Positions 53,336-62,543 are shown, counted from the first letter of the stretch. The stretch is DNA of 64,000 bases from an uncultured Prevotellaceae bacterium (GCA_900317325.1 ONGE01000002.1:186001-250000); one strand, 5' to 3'. The notes: generated by a model not told the origin, from the letters alone. A program made the numbers and translations.

Positions 53336-54404
53336 ACCCCTGCCCTTGAAGGCCGAGTGGTACTCGCCGGCAAATATGTTCTGCGACAGGCCCTTGGTCT
53401 TGATTTCTATCTTGCACTGCGATCTTGTCCAGGATGTTGCTGATGATCTCGTCGCTGGTGATGTTGTTGGCCTCGGCCTCGTAGGTCAAGCCCAAGCGGT
53501 GACGCATCACGTCATGGCAAACGGCACGCACGTCCTCGGGGATGACATAGCCGCGGTTGCGCAAGAAAGCATAGGCCCTCGAAGCCAGTGCCATGTTGAT
53601 GGATGCGCGGGGCGATGCACCGAAGGAAATCATGCTCTTCAGGTCATTCAGGCCATAGTCGGCGGGGAAACGTGTAGCGAACACGATGTCCACAATATAC
53701 TTCTGAATCTTCTCGTCGATGTAGATCTGCTGGACGACCTTGCGGGTGTCAACGATGTCGGCAGGAGTGACCAAGGGACGCACCTCGACGGGATCGGGGG
53801 CGATGTTCATCTTGATGATGTCTCCCTCCTCGGTCTTGCTGGGATAACCGATGAGCACCTTCATCAGGAAACGGTCCACCTGGGCCTCGGGCAGCGGATA
53901 GGTGCCTTCCTGCTCAATGGGATTCTGAGTGGCGAGAACCAGGAACGGGTCATCAAGTTTAAAACTCTGCTCACCGATGGTCACCTGACGCTCCTGCATG
54001 GCTTCGAGCAGTGCGCTCTGCACCTTGGCAGGTGCACGGTTGATCTCATCGGCCAGGACGAAGTTAGCGAACACGGGGCCCTTCTTGACCTCAAACTGCT
54101 CTTTCTTGATGCTGTAGATCATCGTACCCACCACGTCGGCAGGAAGCAGGTCGGGCGTGAACTGGATGCGCGAGAATCGGGCATCGATCAGCGAGGCCAG
54201 TGTGCTGATAGCCTTGGTCTTGGCCAATCCCGGGACACCCTCGAGCAGCACGTGCCCGTTGGCGAGCAACGCGATAAGCAACGAGTCCACAAGGTGCTTC
54301 TGACCCACGATCGTCTGGTCCATACCTTGACGTATGAGGTTCACGAAATTACTCTTACTAGCAATCAGTTCATTCAACTCCCTGATATTGATTGTTTCAG
54401 CCAT
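53313..54404 (-). CDS. moxR: MoxR-family AAA+ ATPase with aberrant C-terminus
   Basis: A 363-residue AAA+ ATPase. Walker A is GVPGLAKT (56-63), Walker B VLADEINRAP (116-125), sensor 1 ATQNP (158-162), and a C-terminal lid with SPRASINMALASRAYAFLRN. MoxR proteins act as chaperone-like partners of DUF58 and VWA proteins in the Bat operon. Relatives end shortly after the NILDKI segment; here the last 32 residues (53316-53411) continue in another frame through the 5' coding sequence of the DUF58 gene (NQDQGPVAEHICRRVPLG). The natural stop was lost at the junction. A TATTTTTG box (54463-54456) is upstream, without a clear -33 element. Confidence 0.9.
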   Translation of the reverse strand: MAETINIRELNELIASKSNFVNLIRQGMDQTIVGQKHLVDSLLIALLANGHVLLEGVPGLAKTKAISTLASLIDARFSRIQFTPDLLPADVVGTMIYSIKKEQFEVKKGPVFANFVLADEINRAPAKVQSALLEAMQERQVTIGEQSFKLDDPFLVLATQNPIEQEGTYPLPEAQVDRFLMKVLIGYPSKTEEGDIIKMNIAPDPVEVRPLVTPADIVDTRKVVQQIYIDEKIQKYIVDIVFATRFPADYGLNDLKSMISFGASPRASINMALASRAYAFLRNRGYVIPEDVRAVCHDVMRHRLGLTYEAEANNITSDEIISNILDKIAVQDRNQDQGPVAEHICRRVPLGLQGQGYDLQRGA

Positions 54405-54483
54405 AACAATATAGTTTTAGTTCTATTCTTGCAATTGGTTATTATTAACAGGGTGCAAAAATACATCTTTACCTAACACCCTC

Positions 54484-54522
54484 ACGTGAAAATCACGTTA
54501 ATTTAACAAATATATTGTTAAA
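54484..54522. promoter_or_regulatory. Two adjacent palindromes in the moxR-MBOAT intergenic region
   Basis: ACGTGA-AAA-TCACGT (54484-54498) and TTTAACAA-ATATA-TTGTTAAA (54502-54522) are perfect inverted repeats in the 250-nt divergent region. They look like operator half-sites. The region also has a TAATTTTG box (54605-54612) for the rightward gene and TATTTTTG (54463-54456) for moxR. Confidence 0.5.
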
Positions 54523-54654
54523 AGATTAACACGTATAACGGCAAGCAATAAGCGCATGTGAAGCATGTTTTCACCACTTTCGCCCAACTTGCACAAATTT
54601 TGTGTAATTTTGCGGCCGTTGAACCAATTCATTATCGTTGAGAACTAGGAACGG

Positions 54655-56124
54655 ATGCTCTTTAATTCGATTGAATTTCTGGCGTTTCTGCCTATAGTAT
54701 TTATACTCTACTGGTTTGTCTCGTCCAAGCGCGAGTGGCAAAACAGCCTGGTGGTCGTTGCCAGCTATATCTTTTATGGCTGGTGGGACTGGCGTTTCCT
54801 GCTGCTCATCGCTTTCACCTCGCTGTGCAGTTACCTGAGCGGCTTGCTGCTGGCCCATTACGAGGGCCGTCGGCGTGCCCAGCAGGCCGTGAGTGCAGGT
54901 AACATCATCATCAACCTGGCCATCCTGTGCGTCTTCAAGTACTACAACTTCTTCGTGGAGAACCTGGATGCGCTGCTGAGCGGTCTCATGGGCATTCATC
55001 TGGATTGGGTCACACGAGATATCATCTTGCCGGTGGGCATCAGTTTCTACACGTTCCAGGCGCTGAGCTACACCATCGACGTCTATCAGCACCGCCTGCG
55101 TCCCACGCGCGGCATCATCGAGTTCTTTGCCTACATCAGTTTCTTCCCTCAGCTGGTGGCCGGTCCCATCGAGCGGGCCACCAACCTGCTGCCCCAGTTC
55201 CAGCGGGCGCGCCGCTTCGACGAGTGCCAGGCCATTGACGGCCTGCGGCAGATGCTGTGGGGCTTTTTCAAGAAGATGGTGATTGCCGACAACTGCGCCG
55301 TGGCTGTGAACAAGATATGGGCCGGCTATGCCGACGAGACCGGTCTTGTCCTGCTGGTGGGCGCAATCCTGTTCACGTTCCAGATCTACTGCGATTTCTC
55401 AGGTTACAGCGATATCGCCATCGGCTGTGCACGCCTGTTCGGTATCCGCCTGATGCGGAACTTCGATTATCCCTACTTCTCGCGCAGCATCCCCGAGTTC
55501 TGGCGTCGCTGGCACATCTCGCTCACCACCTGGCTGCGCGACTACATCTATTTCCCCCTGGGCGGAAGCCGCTGCAACATGCGCAAGGTGATTCGCAACC
55601 TTTTCATTGTGTGGGCCGTCAGCGGCTTGTGGCATGGCGCCAACTGGACGTTTGTCTGCTGGGGCCTTTATCACGGTACCCTGCTGGCCATCTATCGCCT
55701 GGCCGGTTTCAACACCAAGCATGATGCTGTGGTGGCGCGAGGCAGGTTGCTGCCCTCGGTCAAGGAACTGTGGCAGATGTGCTACACCTTTGCTCTCGCT
55801 GTAATCGGTTGGATCATTTTCAGGGCCGAATCGTTGAGTGATGCATTGCATTACCTGCAGGGCATGTGCAGCCGCTCGATGCTGGACTTCTCGGACAGCA
55901 TGGCCCGCCTGGGCGGTCTCGACTTCAGCAAGACGGCGATGGCCATCGGTGTCATGCTGGTGTGCGAGTGGCTGCAACGCGACAAGCAGCACGCCCTGCA
56001 ATTCTCGGACGGAGGCTTCGTCGGCCGCCATGCGGTCGTGCGCTACGCGATTTACTTTGTTTTGATCATGGCGACGATGACGTTTGCCGGCAGTCAATCG
56101 GAATTCATCTATTTCCAATTCTAA
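54655..56124 (+). CDS. MBOAT family O-acyltransferase (AlgI/DltB-like)
   Basis: A 489-residue membrane protein with about 11 helices: LFNSIEFLAFLPIVFILYWF at the start, FQALSYTIDVYQ, and the signature region WRRWHISLTTWLRDYIYFPL followed by SGLWHGANWTFVCWG, where His327 is the conserved catalytic histidine. Members transfer acetyl or other acyl groups across the membrane onto polysaccharides. The next gene (56137) encodes a periplasmic SGNH-type protein, the normal partner that completes the transfer onto the glycan. The overlap of function suggests one two-gene transcription unit. Confidence 0.93.
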   Translation: MLFNSIEFLAFLPIVFILYWFVSSKREWQNSLVVVASYIFYGWWDWRFLLLIAFTSLCSYLSGLLLAHYEGRRRAQQAVSAGNIIINLAILCVFKYYNFFVENLDALLSGLMGIHLDWVTRDIILPVGISFYTFQALSYTIDVYQHRLRPTRGIIEFFAYISFFPQLVAGPIERATNLLPQFQRARRFDECQAIDGLRQMLWGFFKKMVIADNCAVAVNKIWAGYADETGLVLLVGAILFTFQIYCDFSGYSDIAIGCARLFGIRLMRNFDYPYFSRSIPEFWRRWHISLTTWLRDYIYFPLGGSRCNMRKVIRNLFIVWAVSGLWHGANWTFVCWGLYHGTLLAIYRLAGFNTKHDAVVARGRLLPSVKELWQMCYTFALAVIGWIIFRAESLSDALHYLQGMCSRSMLDFSDSMARLGGLDFSKTAMAIGVMLVCEWLQRDKQHALQFSDGGFVGRHAVVRYAIYFVLIMATMTFAGSQSEFIYFQF

Positions 56125-56136
56125 AACGGTTCACAC

Positions 56137-57075
56137 ATGGTCACAAGAAGATTTATCATCAAGGTGTTGACGTTCTTGGCCCTCGTTATCGGGGTCAACG
56201 TGTTGCTCCTGTGGGCTGTGCCGCGGGACAAGAATGCCTACCTGTGTGAATATAACCGCAAGATCAGCCTCATGGATACCGTGGACCAGCCGCGAGTGAT
56301 TCTGCTGGGCGGCAGCAACATCGCGTTCGGCGTCGATTCAAGGGCCATAGCCGACTCGTTGCACTGCCATGTCATCAACATGGGTTTGCACGGCGGCATC
56401 GGCATGCGCTACCCTGTCGAGGATTGCCTGCAGTATGTGCGCCCGGGCGACGTGGTGGTCATGCAGCTGGAATACGGCAACTTCTTCAATGGCGGTAACG
56501 GCAACCACGAGACGTTCCCGGCTTTCATGATGGCGACAGGATGGCGAAACGCCTCTCACCTGAACGCCGGGCAATGGAAGAACATCCTGGCCGGCATCCC
56601 GCGCGAGGCCATCCGCAATGGGCTCAGGCTGCTGCGTTATCCCATGCGTGGAACGCTCGACACCCGGGCCAGCGATACCAAGTTTGAGTATGTCTTGAGT
56701 GGTTTCAATGAGTTGGGCGACGAGGTGAGTCACCTGAATTATCCCAGCCAGCCCTGTCCGCCAGCCGAGGGCCGTGAGACGCGCCAGGTCGATGGCGAGA
56801 CGGTGCAATGGCTGCAAGAACAGCTGCATCTATACGAGCAGGCCGGAGCCCGCATCCTGATGGTTCCACCCGTCAATGTGCGGTCCAATCTTGTTGCGTG
56901 TCATAACGACAACATTGACCACGCCCTTGAAGAGATAGGCTACCCTTATATCGTGAATCCCGAGGTGATGGCTGTTGACGACAGCTGCTACTTCAACACG
57001 GGCTACCACATGAACCGTGCGGGAGTCGAGCAGAACACACGTCGGCTCATCACCTTGCTGCGCGAGTACATGTAA
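56137..57075 (+). CDS. SGNH-hydrolase-like partner of the MBOAT protein
   Basis: A 312-residue protein with an N-terminal membrane anchor (residues 7-28) and periplasmic SGNH-like fold. The nucleophile is likely Ser60 in ILLGGSNIAFGVDSRAIADS, the Gly/Asn oxyanion region NMGLHGGIGMRY, and the late acid-base block is DSCYFNTGYHMNRAG (Asp...His, about 283-297). Alginate AlgJ/AlgX-like and DltD-like partners of MBOAT proteins have this arrangement. It starts 12 nt after the MBOAT stop. The polysaccharide substrate is not identifiable. Confidence 0.85.
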   Translation: MVTRRFIIKVLTFLALVIGVNVLLLWAVPRDKNAYLCEYNRKISLMDTVDQPRVILLGGSNIAFGVDSRAIADSLHCHVINMGLHGGIGMRYPVEDCLQYVRPGDVVVMQLEYGNFFNGGNGNHETFPAFMMATGWRNASHLNAGQWKNILAGIPREAIRNGLRLLRYPMRGTLDTRASDTKFEYVLSGFNELGDEVSHLNYPSQPCPPAEGRETRQVDGETVQWLQEQLHLYEQAGARILMVPPVNVRSNLVACHNDNIDHALEEIGYPYIVNPEVMAVDDSCYFNTGYHMNRAGVEQNTRRLITLLREYM

Positions 57076-57087
57076 TCAGGATAATCA

Positions 57088-58056
57088 TCATTGTTCATCA
57101 TTGTCCTCTGGCCTTGCTGTCAGGGCATTCTCGACATCGGCCAGAGCGGCGGCGGCAGCCGTCTCATATTGCTCAAGCGTGCGCGACTTGCGTATGGCCT
57201 TGAACAACTTGTGACCCGTACCCGGCAAGAAGGTCTGCCAGATGTCCTGCAGGTGGCGCACGAGCTGTGCCTCGCCGCCGTTAAGCTGCTCGGTATAGCC
57301 GTCAACCAGCATTTCATGGAAACGGCGGTAATCGTCGGGACTGGCATCAGGAGCCAGCATACCGGGATTGGCGGCAAGACCGCTGCCCACCATCACGGCG
57401 GCAATCGTCGGATAGCGGTTGATGACTTCCTCGATATCCTCGACAGTGCGCAGGCTGCCGTTATAGACCACGGGCCACGGCGAGGCGGCCAGCAAGCCCT
57501 CGAACTGCTCGATATCAAGGTCGCCCTTGTATTGCTGCTTGCCGATGCGGGGATGCACGGCGATGTTGACCGGTTTCAGCGCTTCCATCAATGGCAGGAT
57601 GTCGCGCCACTGGTCGTTGCGGTCCCAGCCCAGCCGCATTTTCACGCTGTACTCTACCCCATCCACTCCAGCGAGCGCCTTGAAGAGATTTTCGGCCAGG
57701 TCGGGATAAGCCAGCATGCCCGAGCCCTTGCGGTGCAGGGCAATAGGCGGGAACGGGCAACCCAGGTTGATATCGATGCGGCGATAGCCCATCTGCTTGA
57801 GGGCATCGACCATCATCAAGGCGTGGTCGGGCTGACAGGCGAGAATCTGAGGAATCAGCGTGGTGCCCGCGTTACGCTCCGGGTCCACATCCCGCAGGTC
57901 TTTGCGCCTCACTTCACCGTGTTCCACACGCATGAAGGGCGCATAATAGGCATCCACGCCGCCGAACACTTCGTGCTGCGCCATGCGCCACACGTTGTCG
58001 GTCACACCTTGCAGCGGAGCCGCAAGCACTGGTATTCTGTTCTTGATATCGTTCAT
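57088..58056 (-). CDS. dus: tRNA-dihydrouridine synthase
   Basis: A 322-residue flavoprotein that reduces uridines in tRNA D-loops. Signatures are the FMN site LAAPLQGVTDNVWR (11-24), QILACQP, the catalytic Cys100 in INLGCPFPPIALHRKGSGML, KMRLGW, and VHPRIGKQQYKG. Length and motif order are typical of Dus; the subfamily (DusA, B or C) cannot be told. It lies 8 nt downstream of the sialidase gene on the same strand. Confidence 0.92.
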   Translation of the reverse strand: MNDIKNRIPVLAAPLQGVTDNVWRMAQHEVFGGVDAYYAPFMRVEHGEVRRKDLRDVDPERNAGTTLIPQILACQPDHALMMVDALKQMGYRRIDINLGCPFPPIALHRKGSGMLAYPDLAENLFKALAGVDGVEYSVKMRLGWDRNDQWRDILPLMEALKPVNIAVHPRIGKQQYKGDLDIEQFEGLLAASPWPVVYNGSLRTVEDIEEVINRYPTIAAVMVGSGLAANPGMLAPDASPDDYRRFHEMLVDGYTEQLNGGEAQLVRHLQDIWQTFLPGTGHKLFKAIRKSRTLEQYETAAAAALADVENALTARPEDNDEQ

Positions 58057-58064
58057 AGTGTAAT

Positions 58065-59306
58065 TTATTGTTTGATGGCGGTATAACGCCCATTGGTGAT
58101 TGTCTCGATAGATAACAGCTGGAACAGCAGGTCGTAGGCTGTCGTGCTGTGGTTGTCGTTGCAGTCCTCGTGCAAGAAGGCGATGTCACCGCCGGCGGTG
58201 GCAATCATCGTGGAATAGGCCGAATAGCCCCCGGTCACCTGATAGCATTTCCATCCCCACGAGAAGTCACTCGGTGTGTCATAGTCGTCAGCATCCAGCA
58301 ACGGCTTGTAGTAGATGCTCACGCGCTGGCGACCCTTTCCGCGTGGCACCGACTGCAGCACCAGGTGCATCGGGCGACCGTCGCTGACGCGGATTACAGG
58401 CACGATCATCAACTCGCCGTTACAGGAGCAGTCTTCGCTATAGGTGCCCAACTCGGGATCGTTGCTGATCGCCATTTCACCCCACTTTCCGGTGGCGCAG
58501 TTGTAGATGTTGAACAAGCGGCCACCGGTTACCGTCTGCTTGGAGCGGCAGCTCAACAGCACATTGCCGTCGGGCAGCTCTTCAACCTTGGCCTCGTCGC
58601 CCCAGGGTGCCGTCGTAGGCCTCGCCCCGGGACCGCCCAAAGCATGCCACGACAGCCCGAAGTCATCGCTGTACAGGACCAGACATCCCACGCCCCACGG
58701 GCCATCCACAGCCGAGTAGATACGGTAATGGCTACCCTGCTTGATGCGCCGGCTCTGGCAGATGCAGCCGCTGGAGAAGAACAAGGCATTCACCTCGGGA
58801 AAATCGGCAAAGATGCTGTAGATGTCGCTGGTCACCTCATCTCCGGTCCAGACGAGGGCATCGCTGCCGCTCGTATAGCGCCCCACACGCAACGGCTCCT
58901 GCAGTGTGGAACTGAGGAAGCCCTGCGCGCCCGAGGCACACATGATGAGCACGCCGCCCGTCTCGCGGTCCACGACTGCTGCCGCATCGCCGTGGCTGTC
59001 GCCGAATCCCTCACGCCGCCCGTCACCGTCGGCTATCATGACGGTCTCGCTCCAGGTTTTGCCGTCGTCGCTGAACCGTCCCACGATGTCGATGCCCCAG
59101 TTGCCGCCGATGTCGTAGTCACTGCCATGACGGTCGTCGGCAATAGCCAGCAAGCGCCCGTCAGCAAGTTGCACAACGGCAGGAATGCGGTAATACTGCC
59201 CAGCAGCCACATCGGTGTCGAACACGACCGTCTGGGCCGTGCCAGGCAGCACGGTCAACTTGCCAATCAACAGCAGCACGAGAAGCCCAAAGATGTTGCT
59301 TTTCAT
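58065..59306 (-). CDS. Exo-alpha-sialidase (GH33)
   Basis: A 413-residue exported enzyme (signal to about residue 25) with the sialidase propeller: the arginine motif YRIP (39-42), Asp-boxes SDDGKTW (79-85) and SDDFGLSW (213-220), a conserved acidic DEAKVEELPDGNVLLSCRS (237-255) and a late TGGYSAYSTM tyrosine segment. It releases terminal sialic acid from host or dietary glycans; the sialic acid or underlying glycan then becomes available to this or other bacteria. The catalytic Arg triad is Arg40, Arg254 and a later Arg. The dus gene follows after 8 nt, perhaps by chance. Confidence 0.93.
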   Translation of the reverse strand: MKSNIFGLLVLLLIGKLTVLPGTAQTVVFDTDVAAGQYYRIPAVVQLADGRLLAIADDRHGSDYDIGGNWGIDIVGRFSDDGKTWSETVMIADGDGRREGFGDSHGDAAAVVDRETGGVLIMCASGAQGFLSSTLQEPLRVGRYTSGSDALVWTGDEVTSDIYSIFADFPEVNALFFSSGCICQSRRIKQGSHYRIYSAVDGPWGVGCLVLYSDDFGLSWHALGGPGARPTTAPWGDEAKVEELPDGNVLLSCRSKQTVTGGRLFNIYNCATGKWGEMAISNDPELGTYSEDCSCNGELMIVPVIRVSDGRPMHLVLQSVPRGKGRQRVSIYYKPLLDADDYDTPSDFSWGWKCYQVTGGYSAYSTMIATAGGDIAFLHEDCNDNHSTTAYDLLFQLLSIETITNGRYTAIKQ

Positions 59307-59424
59307 CGCCTTACAGACTGTTTCACCACAAAAGTAATCATTTTTTAATGAATAATTTCATATCGCTGCACCAAAAACACCAAAATGTGAAAAAGTGCAC
59401 ATATTACATTATTTTATTCAAATA

Positions 59425-59456
59425 TTTGCATAGAGTAAAATCTGCTCTTATCTTTG
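59425..59456 (+). promoter_or_regulatory. Bacteroidetes-type promoter for trkAH
   Basis: TTTG at 59425-59428, 20-nt spacer, TATCTTTG at 59449-59456. The ATG at 59481 is 24 nt further, which rules out the upstream TTG start at 59454. Confidence 0.65.
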
Positions 59457-59480
59457 CGGCCTAACAAACTTCGGTTGATC

Positions 59481-60827
59481 ATGAAAGTAATAATTGTCGG
59501 TGCCGATGCCATTGGGGCGCATCTTGCAGAACTGTTCTCCAAAATCAAGCAGAACATCATCATCATTGACGAGGATGAAGCCAAGCTGGAACGGATTTCA
59601 TCGGCGTGTGATCTGTTGACTATCCAATCGTCTCCCTCCTCGCTGATCAAGACTTTCAAGGACGCAGGGGTGAAAAACGCCGACCTGCTGATTTCGGTCA
59701 AGAAAGACGAGAACCTGAACCTGAATCTGTGCGTGCTGGCCAAGGCCATGGGGGCCAAGAAGACGGTGGCCAGGGTCGAGAACAGCGAGTTCACACAACC
59801 CCAATTCATCGAAGCTTTCAAGCAAGCGGGCGTCTCTTCCATCATTTATCCCGATGACCTTGCTGCCGAAGACATCATCTCAGGACTCAAGATGTCCTGG
59901 GTGCGCCAGCGATGGGACGTATATGGAGGAGCCCTCACGATGCTGGGCATCAAATTGAGGGAGAACTGCACTATTCTGGGCCGACCGCTCAAGGAAGTCA
60001 GCACCCCCGATTCCCCTTACCACATCGTGGCCATCAAGCGCGGCACTAGCACCATCATCCCCAAGGGAGATGATATGCTTCTGCCCGAGGACTATGTGTA
60101 TTTCATGACGACCAAGGACTTCATCCCCGAGATGAAACGACTGGTGGGCAAGGAGGATTACCCCGACGTCAAGAACGTCATCATCGTGGGGGGCGGCAGC
60201 ACTGCCGAACGCGTCATCAACCGTCTGCCCAAGGGAATGACGGCCAAAATCTTCGAGACGAGTTTCGCCCGCTGCGAGGAACTCAACAGGATGGTTGACA
60301 CCAGCCGTGTGATGGTCATCAACGCCGACGGCAGGTCGGTGGCCAACTTGCTGGAGGAGAATGTGAAACAGGCCCAGGCACTGGTAGCAGTGACGGGCAA
60401 TGCCGAAGCCAATATCCTGACCTGCATGACGGCTCATGAACTGGGCGTCCGCAAGACCGTCGCCATGATCGAGAACATGGACTACATGAGCATCGCCGGC
60501 AATGCCGATATCGGTACCATCATCAACAAACAGGCCTTGACAGCAAGTTACATCTATCAACTGCTGCTCAACGGTGATGTGCGCAACATCCGTGACCTGC
60601 TGATGGTCAAGGCCGACATCGCCGAGTTCAAGGCCTGTGAGGGCTCACGTGTCACGACCAAGCGCGTGCGTGAACTGGGGTTGCCCGACTCAGTGGAACT
60701 GGGAGGACTCGTGCGCAACGGTGTGGGTATGCTGGTCAACGGCAATACCCAGATCCAAGCCGGCGACGAGGTCGTGGTGTTCTGCCATGACACCAACATC
60801 AGCAAAATCGAGAGAATCTTTATCTGA
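59481..60827 (+). CDS. trkA: Trk potassium uptake regulatory subunit TrkA
   Basis: A 448-residue cytosolic protein with two RCK units: KVIIVGADAIGAHLAELFSK (NAD/ATP-binding Rossmann, residues 2-21) with acidic IIIIDEDEAKLER, and a second Rossmann NVIIVGGGSTAERVINRLPK (about 230-250), each followed by a TrkA-C domain. It gates TrkH in response to nucleotide state. The start at 59481 is chosen from the promoter; earlier codons (59454-) are shadow. The stop is 3 nt before trkH, the usual order for the pair. Confidence 0.94.
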   Translation: MKVIIVGADAIGAHLAELFSKIKQNIIIIDEDEAKLERISSACDLLTIQSSPSSLIKTFKDAGVKNADLLISVKKDENLNLNLCVLAKAMGAKKTVARVENSEFTQPQFIEAFKQAGVSSIIYPDDLAAEDIISGLKMSWVRQRWDVYGGALTMLGIKLRENCTILGRPLKEVSTPDSPYHIVAIKRGTSTIIPKGDDMLLPEDYVYFMTTKDFIPEMKRLVGKEDYPDVKNVIIVGGGSTAERVINRLPKGMTAKIFETSFARCEELNRMVDTSRVMVINADGRSVANLLEENVKQAQALVAVTGNAEANILTCMTAHELGVRKTVAMIENMDYMSIAGNADIGTIINKQALTASYIYQLLLNGDVRNIRDLLMVKADIAEFKACEGSRVTTKRVRELGLPDSVELGGLVRNGVGMLVNGNTQIQAGDEVVVFCHDTNISKIERIFI

Positions 60828-60830
60828 GCC

Positions 60831-62288
60831 ATGATTAACAAGCGAATCATATTCAAGATTCTGGGCTCCTTGTTGAACATCGAGGCTGCTTTCATGACAT
60901 TGTGCCTGGTCGTATCGTTGTGTTATGGCGAGAACGACATGATACCGCTGGCCATCACTGTCGGTGTCACCGTGGCAGCAGCATTGACGCTACGGCTGTT
61001 GGGACGTGGGGCGACCAATGTGCTGAGCCGCCGCGACGCTTATCTGCTCGTGACCATTGTGTGGATAGCATTTGCCGCCTTCGGCTCGCTCCCGTTCTTG
61101 TTGGGCGGCTATATCTCCAACGTGCCGGATGCCTTCTTCGAGGCCATGTCGGGCCTGACAACGACAGGCGCCACCACCATCGACCATGTGGAGGGTATGC
61201 CGCATGGCGTGCTGCTGTGGCGCTCCTTGACACAGTGGATTGGCGGACTGGGCATCGTGTTCTTCACCATCGCCGTCCTGCCGTCGTTTGTTGGCGGTTC
61301 CATCAAGGTCTTTGCCGCCGAGGCCACCGGCCCAGTTCAGTCCAAACTGCAGCCGCGTCTCACGATGAGCGCCAAGGCCTTGTGGGGTATCTATCTGGTC
61401 CTTACCATCGGCTGTGCGTTGTGTTTTTTCCTCTTTGGCATGGGCCCGTTCGACGCGGTCAATTATTCCATGACGATCACCGCCACCGGTGGTTTTGCGA
61501 CTCATGACGCCAGCACCGGATACTTCAACAACGCAGCCATCGACTATACGGCCATCATATTCATGTTTCTGTCGGGTATCAGCTTTGCCATGCTGTATGC
61601 AGCGCTGTTCAAGGGCCGGATCCGCCACCTGCTCAAGAATGCTGAATTCCGTTTTTATACTGCGATTGCTCTGATATCTACAGCCATCATCACAGCATTC
61701 CTGCTCTATTACAACAATTACTCCCTCAGCGACGCCATCAGGGTTTCGCTGTTCCAGGTGGTGTCGTTCCTCACCACAACGGGCATGTTCAACGAGGATG
61801 CCGCACAATGGCATCACATCACATGGGTCGTGCTCAGCCTGTGCATGTTCTTTGGCGGATGTGCCGGCAGTACGGCGGGCGGCTTCAAGTGCGCACGCGG
61901 CGTCATCGCCTTGAAAATCATGCGCAACGAGATATTGCATCGACTTCACCCGAAGGCCATTTTGCCGGTCAAGGTCAATGACTCGACCATCAATTCGTCT
62001 GGCCAGATTACCTTGATTGCGTTCTTGATGGTTTATTTCCTGCTGTGCTTCATCGCCTATTTCATCATGATTCTTGTGGGTGTGGACAGCACCAATTCTT
62101 TCACCATCGCCTTGAGTTGCGCCAGCAATGTGGGTCCCACCTTGGGTCTGGAAATCGGGCCGACCATGTCATGGAGCATTCTGCCCATGGGAGTCAAGTG
62201 GATCCTGTCGGCGCTCATGCTGATGGGACGTCTCGAAATTTTCACCGTATTGGTGATTTTTACGCCCGCATTTTGGCGAAATAATTAA
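60831..62288 (+). CDS. trkH: Trk/Ktr potassium uptake membrane subunit TrkH
   Basis: A 485-residue membrane protein with the K+ transporter fold: pore-loop signatures SGLTTTGATTI (about 105-115), TITATGGFATHDAS (about 216-229), SFLTTTGMFNED, and SNVGPTLGLEIGP (about 426-438), one per repeat, consistent with the TrkH/KtrB-type selectivity filter. It works with TrkA encoded upstream to import potassium. Length and motifs are normal. Confidence 0.95.
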   Translation: MINKRIIFKILGSLLNIEAAFMTLCLVVSLCYGENDMIPLAITVGVTVAAALTLRLLGRGATNVLSRRDAYLLVTIVWIAFAAFGSLPFLLGGYISNVPDAFFEAMSGLTTTGATTIDHVEGMPHGVLLWRSLTQWIGGLGIVFFTIAVLPSFVGGSIKVFAAEATGPVQSKLQPRLTMSAKALWGIYLVLTIGCALCFFLFGMGPFDAVNYSMTITATGGFATHDASTGYFNNAAIDYTAIIFMFLSGISFAMLYAALFKGRIRHLLKNAEFRFYTAIALISTAIITAFLLYYNNYSLSDAIRVSLFQVVSFLTTTGMFNEDAAQWHHITWVVLSLCMFFGGCAGSTAGGFKCARGVIALKIMRNEILHRLHPKAILPVKVNDSTINSSGQITLIAFLMVYFLLCFIAYFIMILVGVDSTNSFTIALSCASNVGPTLGLEIGPTMSWSILPMGVKWILSALMLMGRLEIFTVLVIFTPAFWRNN

Positions 62289-62314
62289 CCTCAAAAAACT
62301 TTTTTGCGAAAAAA

Positions 62315-62346
62315 TTTGGTCAGTTGGGGAATTGGTTGTACCTTTG
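62315..62346 (+). promoter_or_regulatory. Bacteroidetes-type promoter for the tRNA gene
   Basis: TTTG at 62315-62318, exactly 20 nt, TACCTTTG at 62339-62346, 20 nt before the mature tRNA 5' end. Confidence 0.72.
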
Positions 62347-62366
62347 CAGTCGCTTTTCAGCAGAAT

Positions 62367-62440
62367 GGCGGGATAGCTCAGTCGGTTAGAGCGTCGGATT
62401 CATAACCCGGAGGTCCTGAGTTCAATTCTCAGTCCCGCTA
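62367..62440 (+). tRNA. tRNA with CAT anticodon, probably elongator tRNA-Met
   Basis: A 74-nt tRNA. Acceptor GGCGGGA pairs with TCCCGCT (G1-U72 wobble); D-arm GCTC/GAGC; anticodon arm TCGGA-TTCATAA-CCCGG with anticodon CAT and an A31-C39 mismatch; T-arm CTGAG-TTCAATT-CTCAG. The discriminator is A73 and CCA is not encoded. The D-stem C11/G24 type argues for elongator rather than initiator; tRNA-Ile2 (lysidine-modified CAT) remains possible. Confidence 0.9.
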
Positions 62441-62442
62441 CT

Positions 62443-62480
62443 TTCAAGGGGTCGCACATTGAGTGCGGCCCCTTGAAGTT
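62443..62480 (+). terminator. tRNA terminator
   Basis: A 15-bp stem with one G-T wobble pair (62443-62457 with 62463-62477) and 5-nt loop ATTGA, followed by GTTTATAG. It begins two nucleotides after the tRNA 3' end. Confidence 0.82.
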
Positions 62481-62506
62481 TATAGTTCAGTGTTTAGAGT
62501 TTAGAG
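62479..62506 (+). repeat. Heptad array after the tRNA
   Basis: Units TTTATAG, TTCAGTG, TTTAGAG, TTTAGAG, with a short inverted copy (TCTCTAAAC at 62526-62534) forming a 9-bp hairpin with 62499-62507. It lies between the tRNA terminator and the 3' end of the DUF4954 gene. Confidence 0.6.
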
Positions 62507-62543
62507 AGGTATCCATTCTCTCAAGTCTCTAAACTCAACGACA

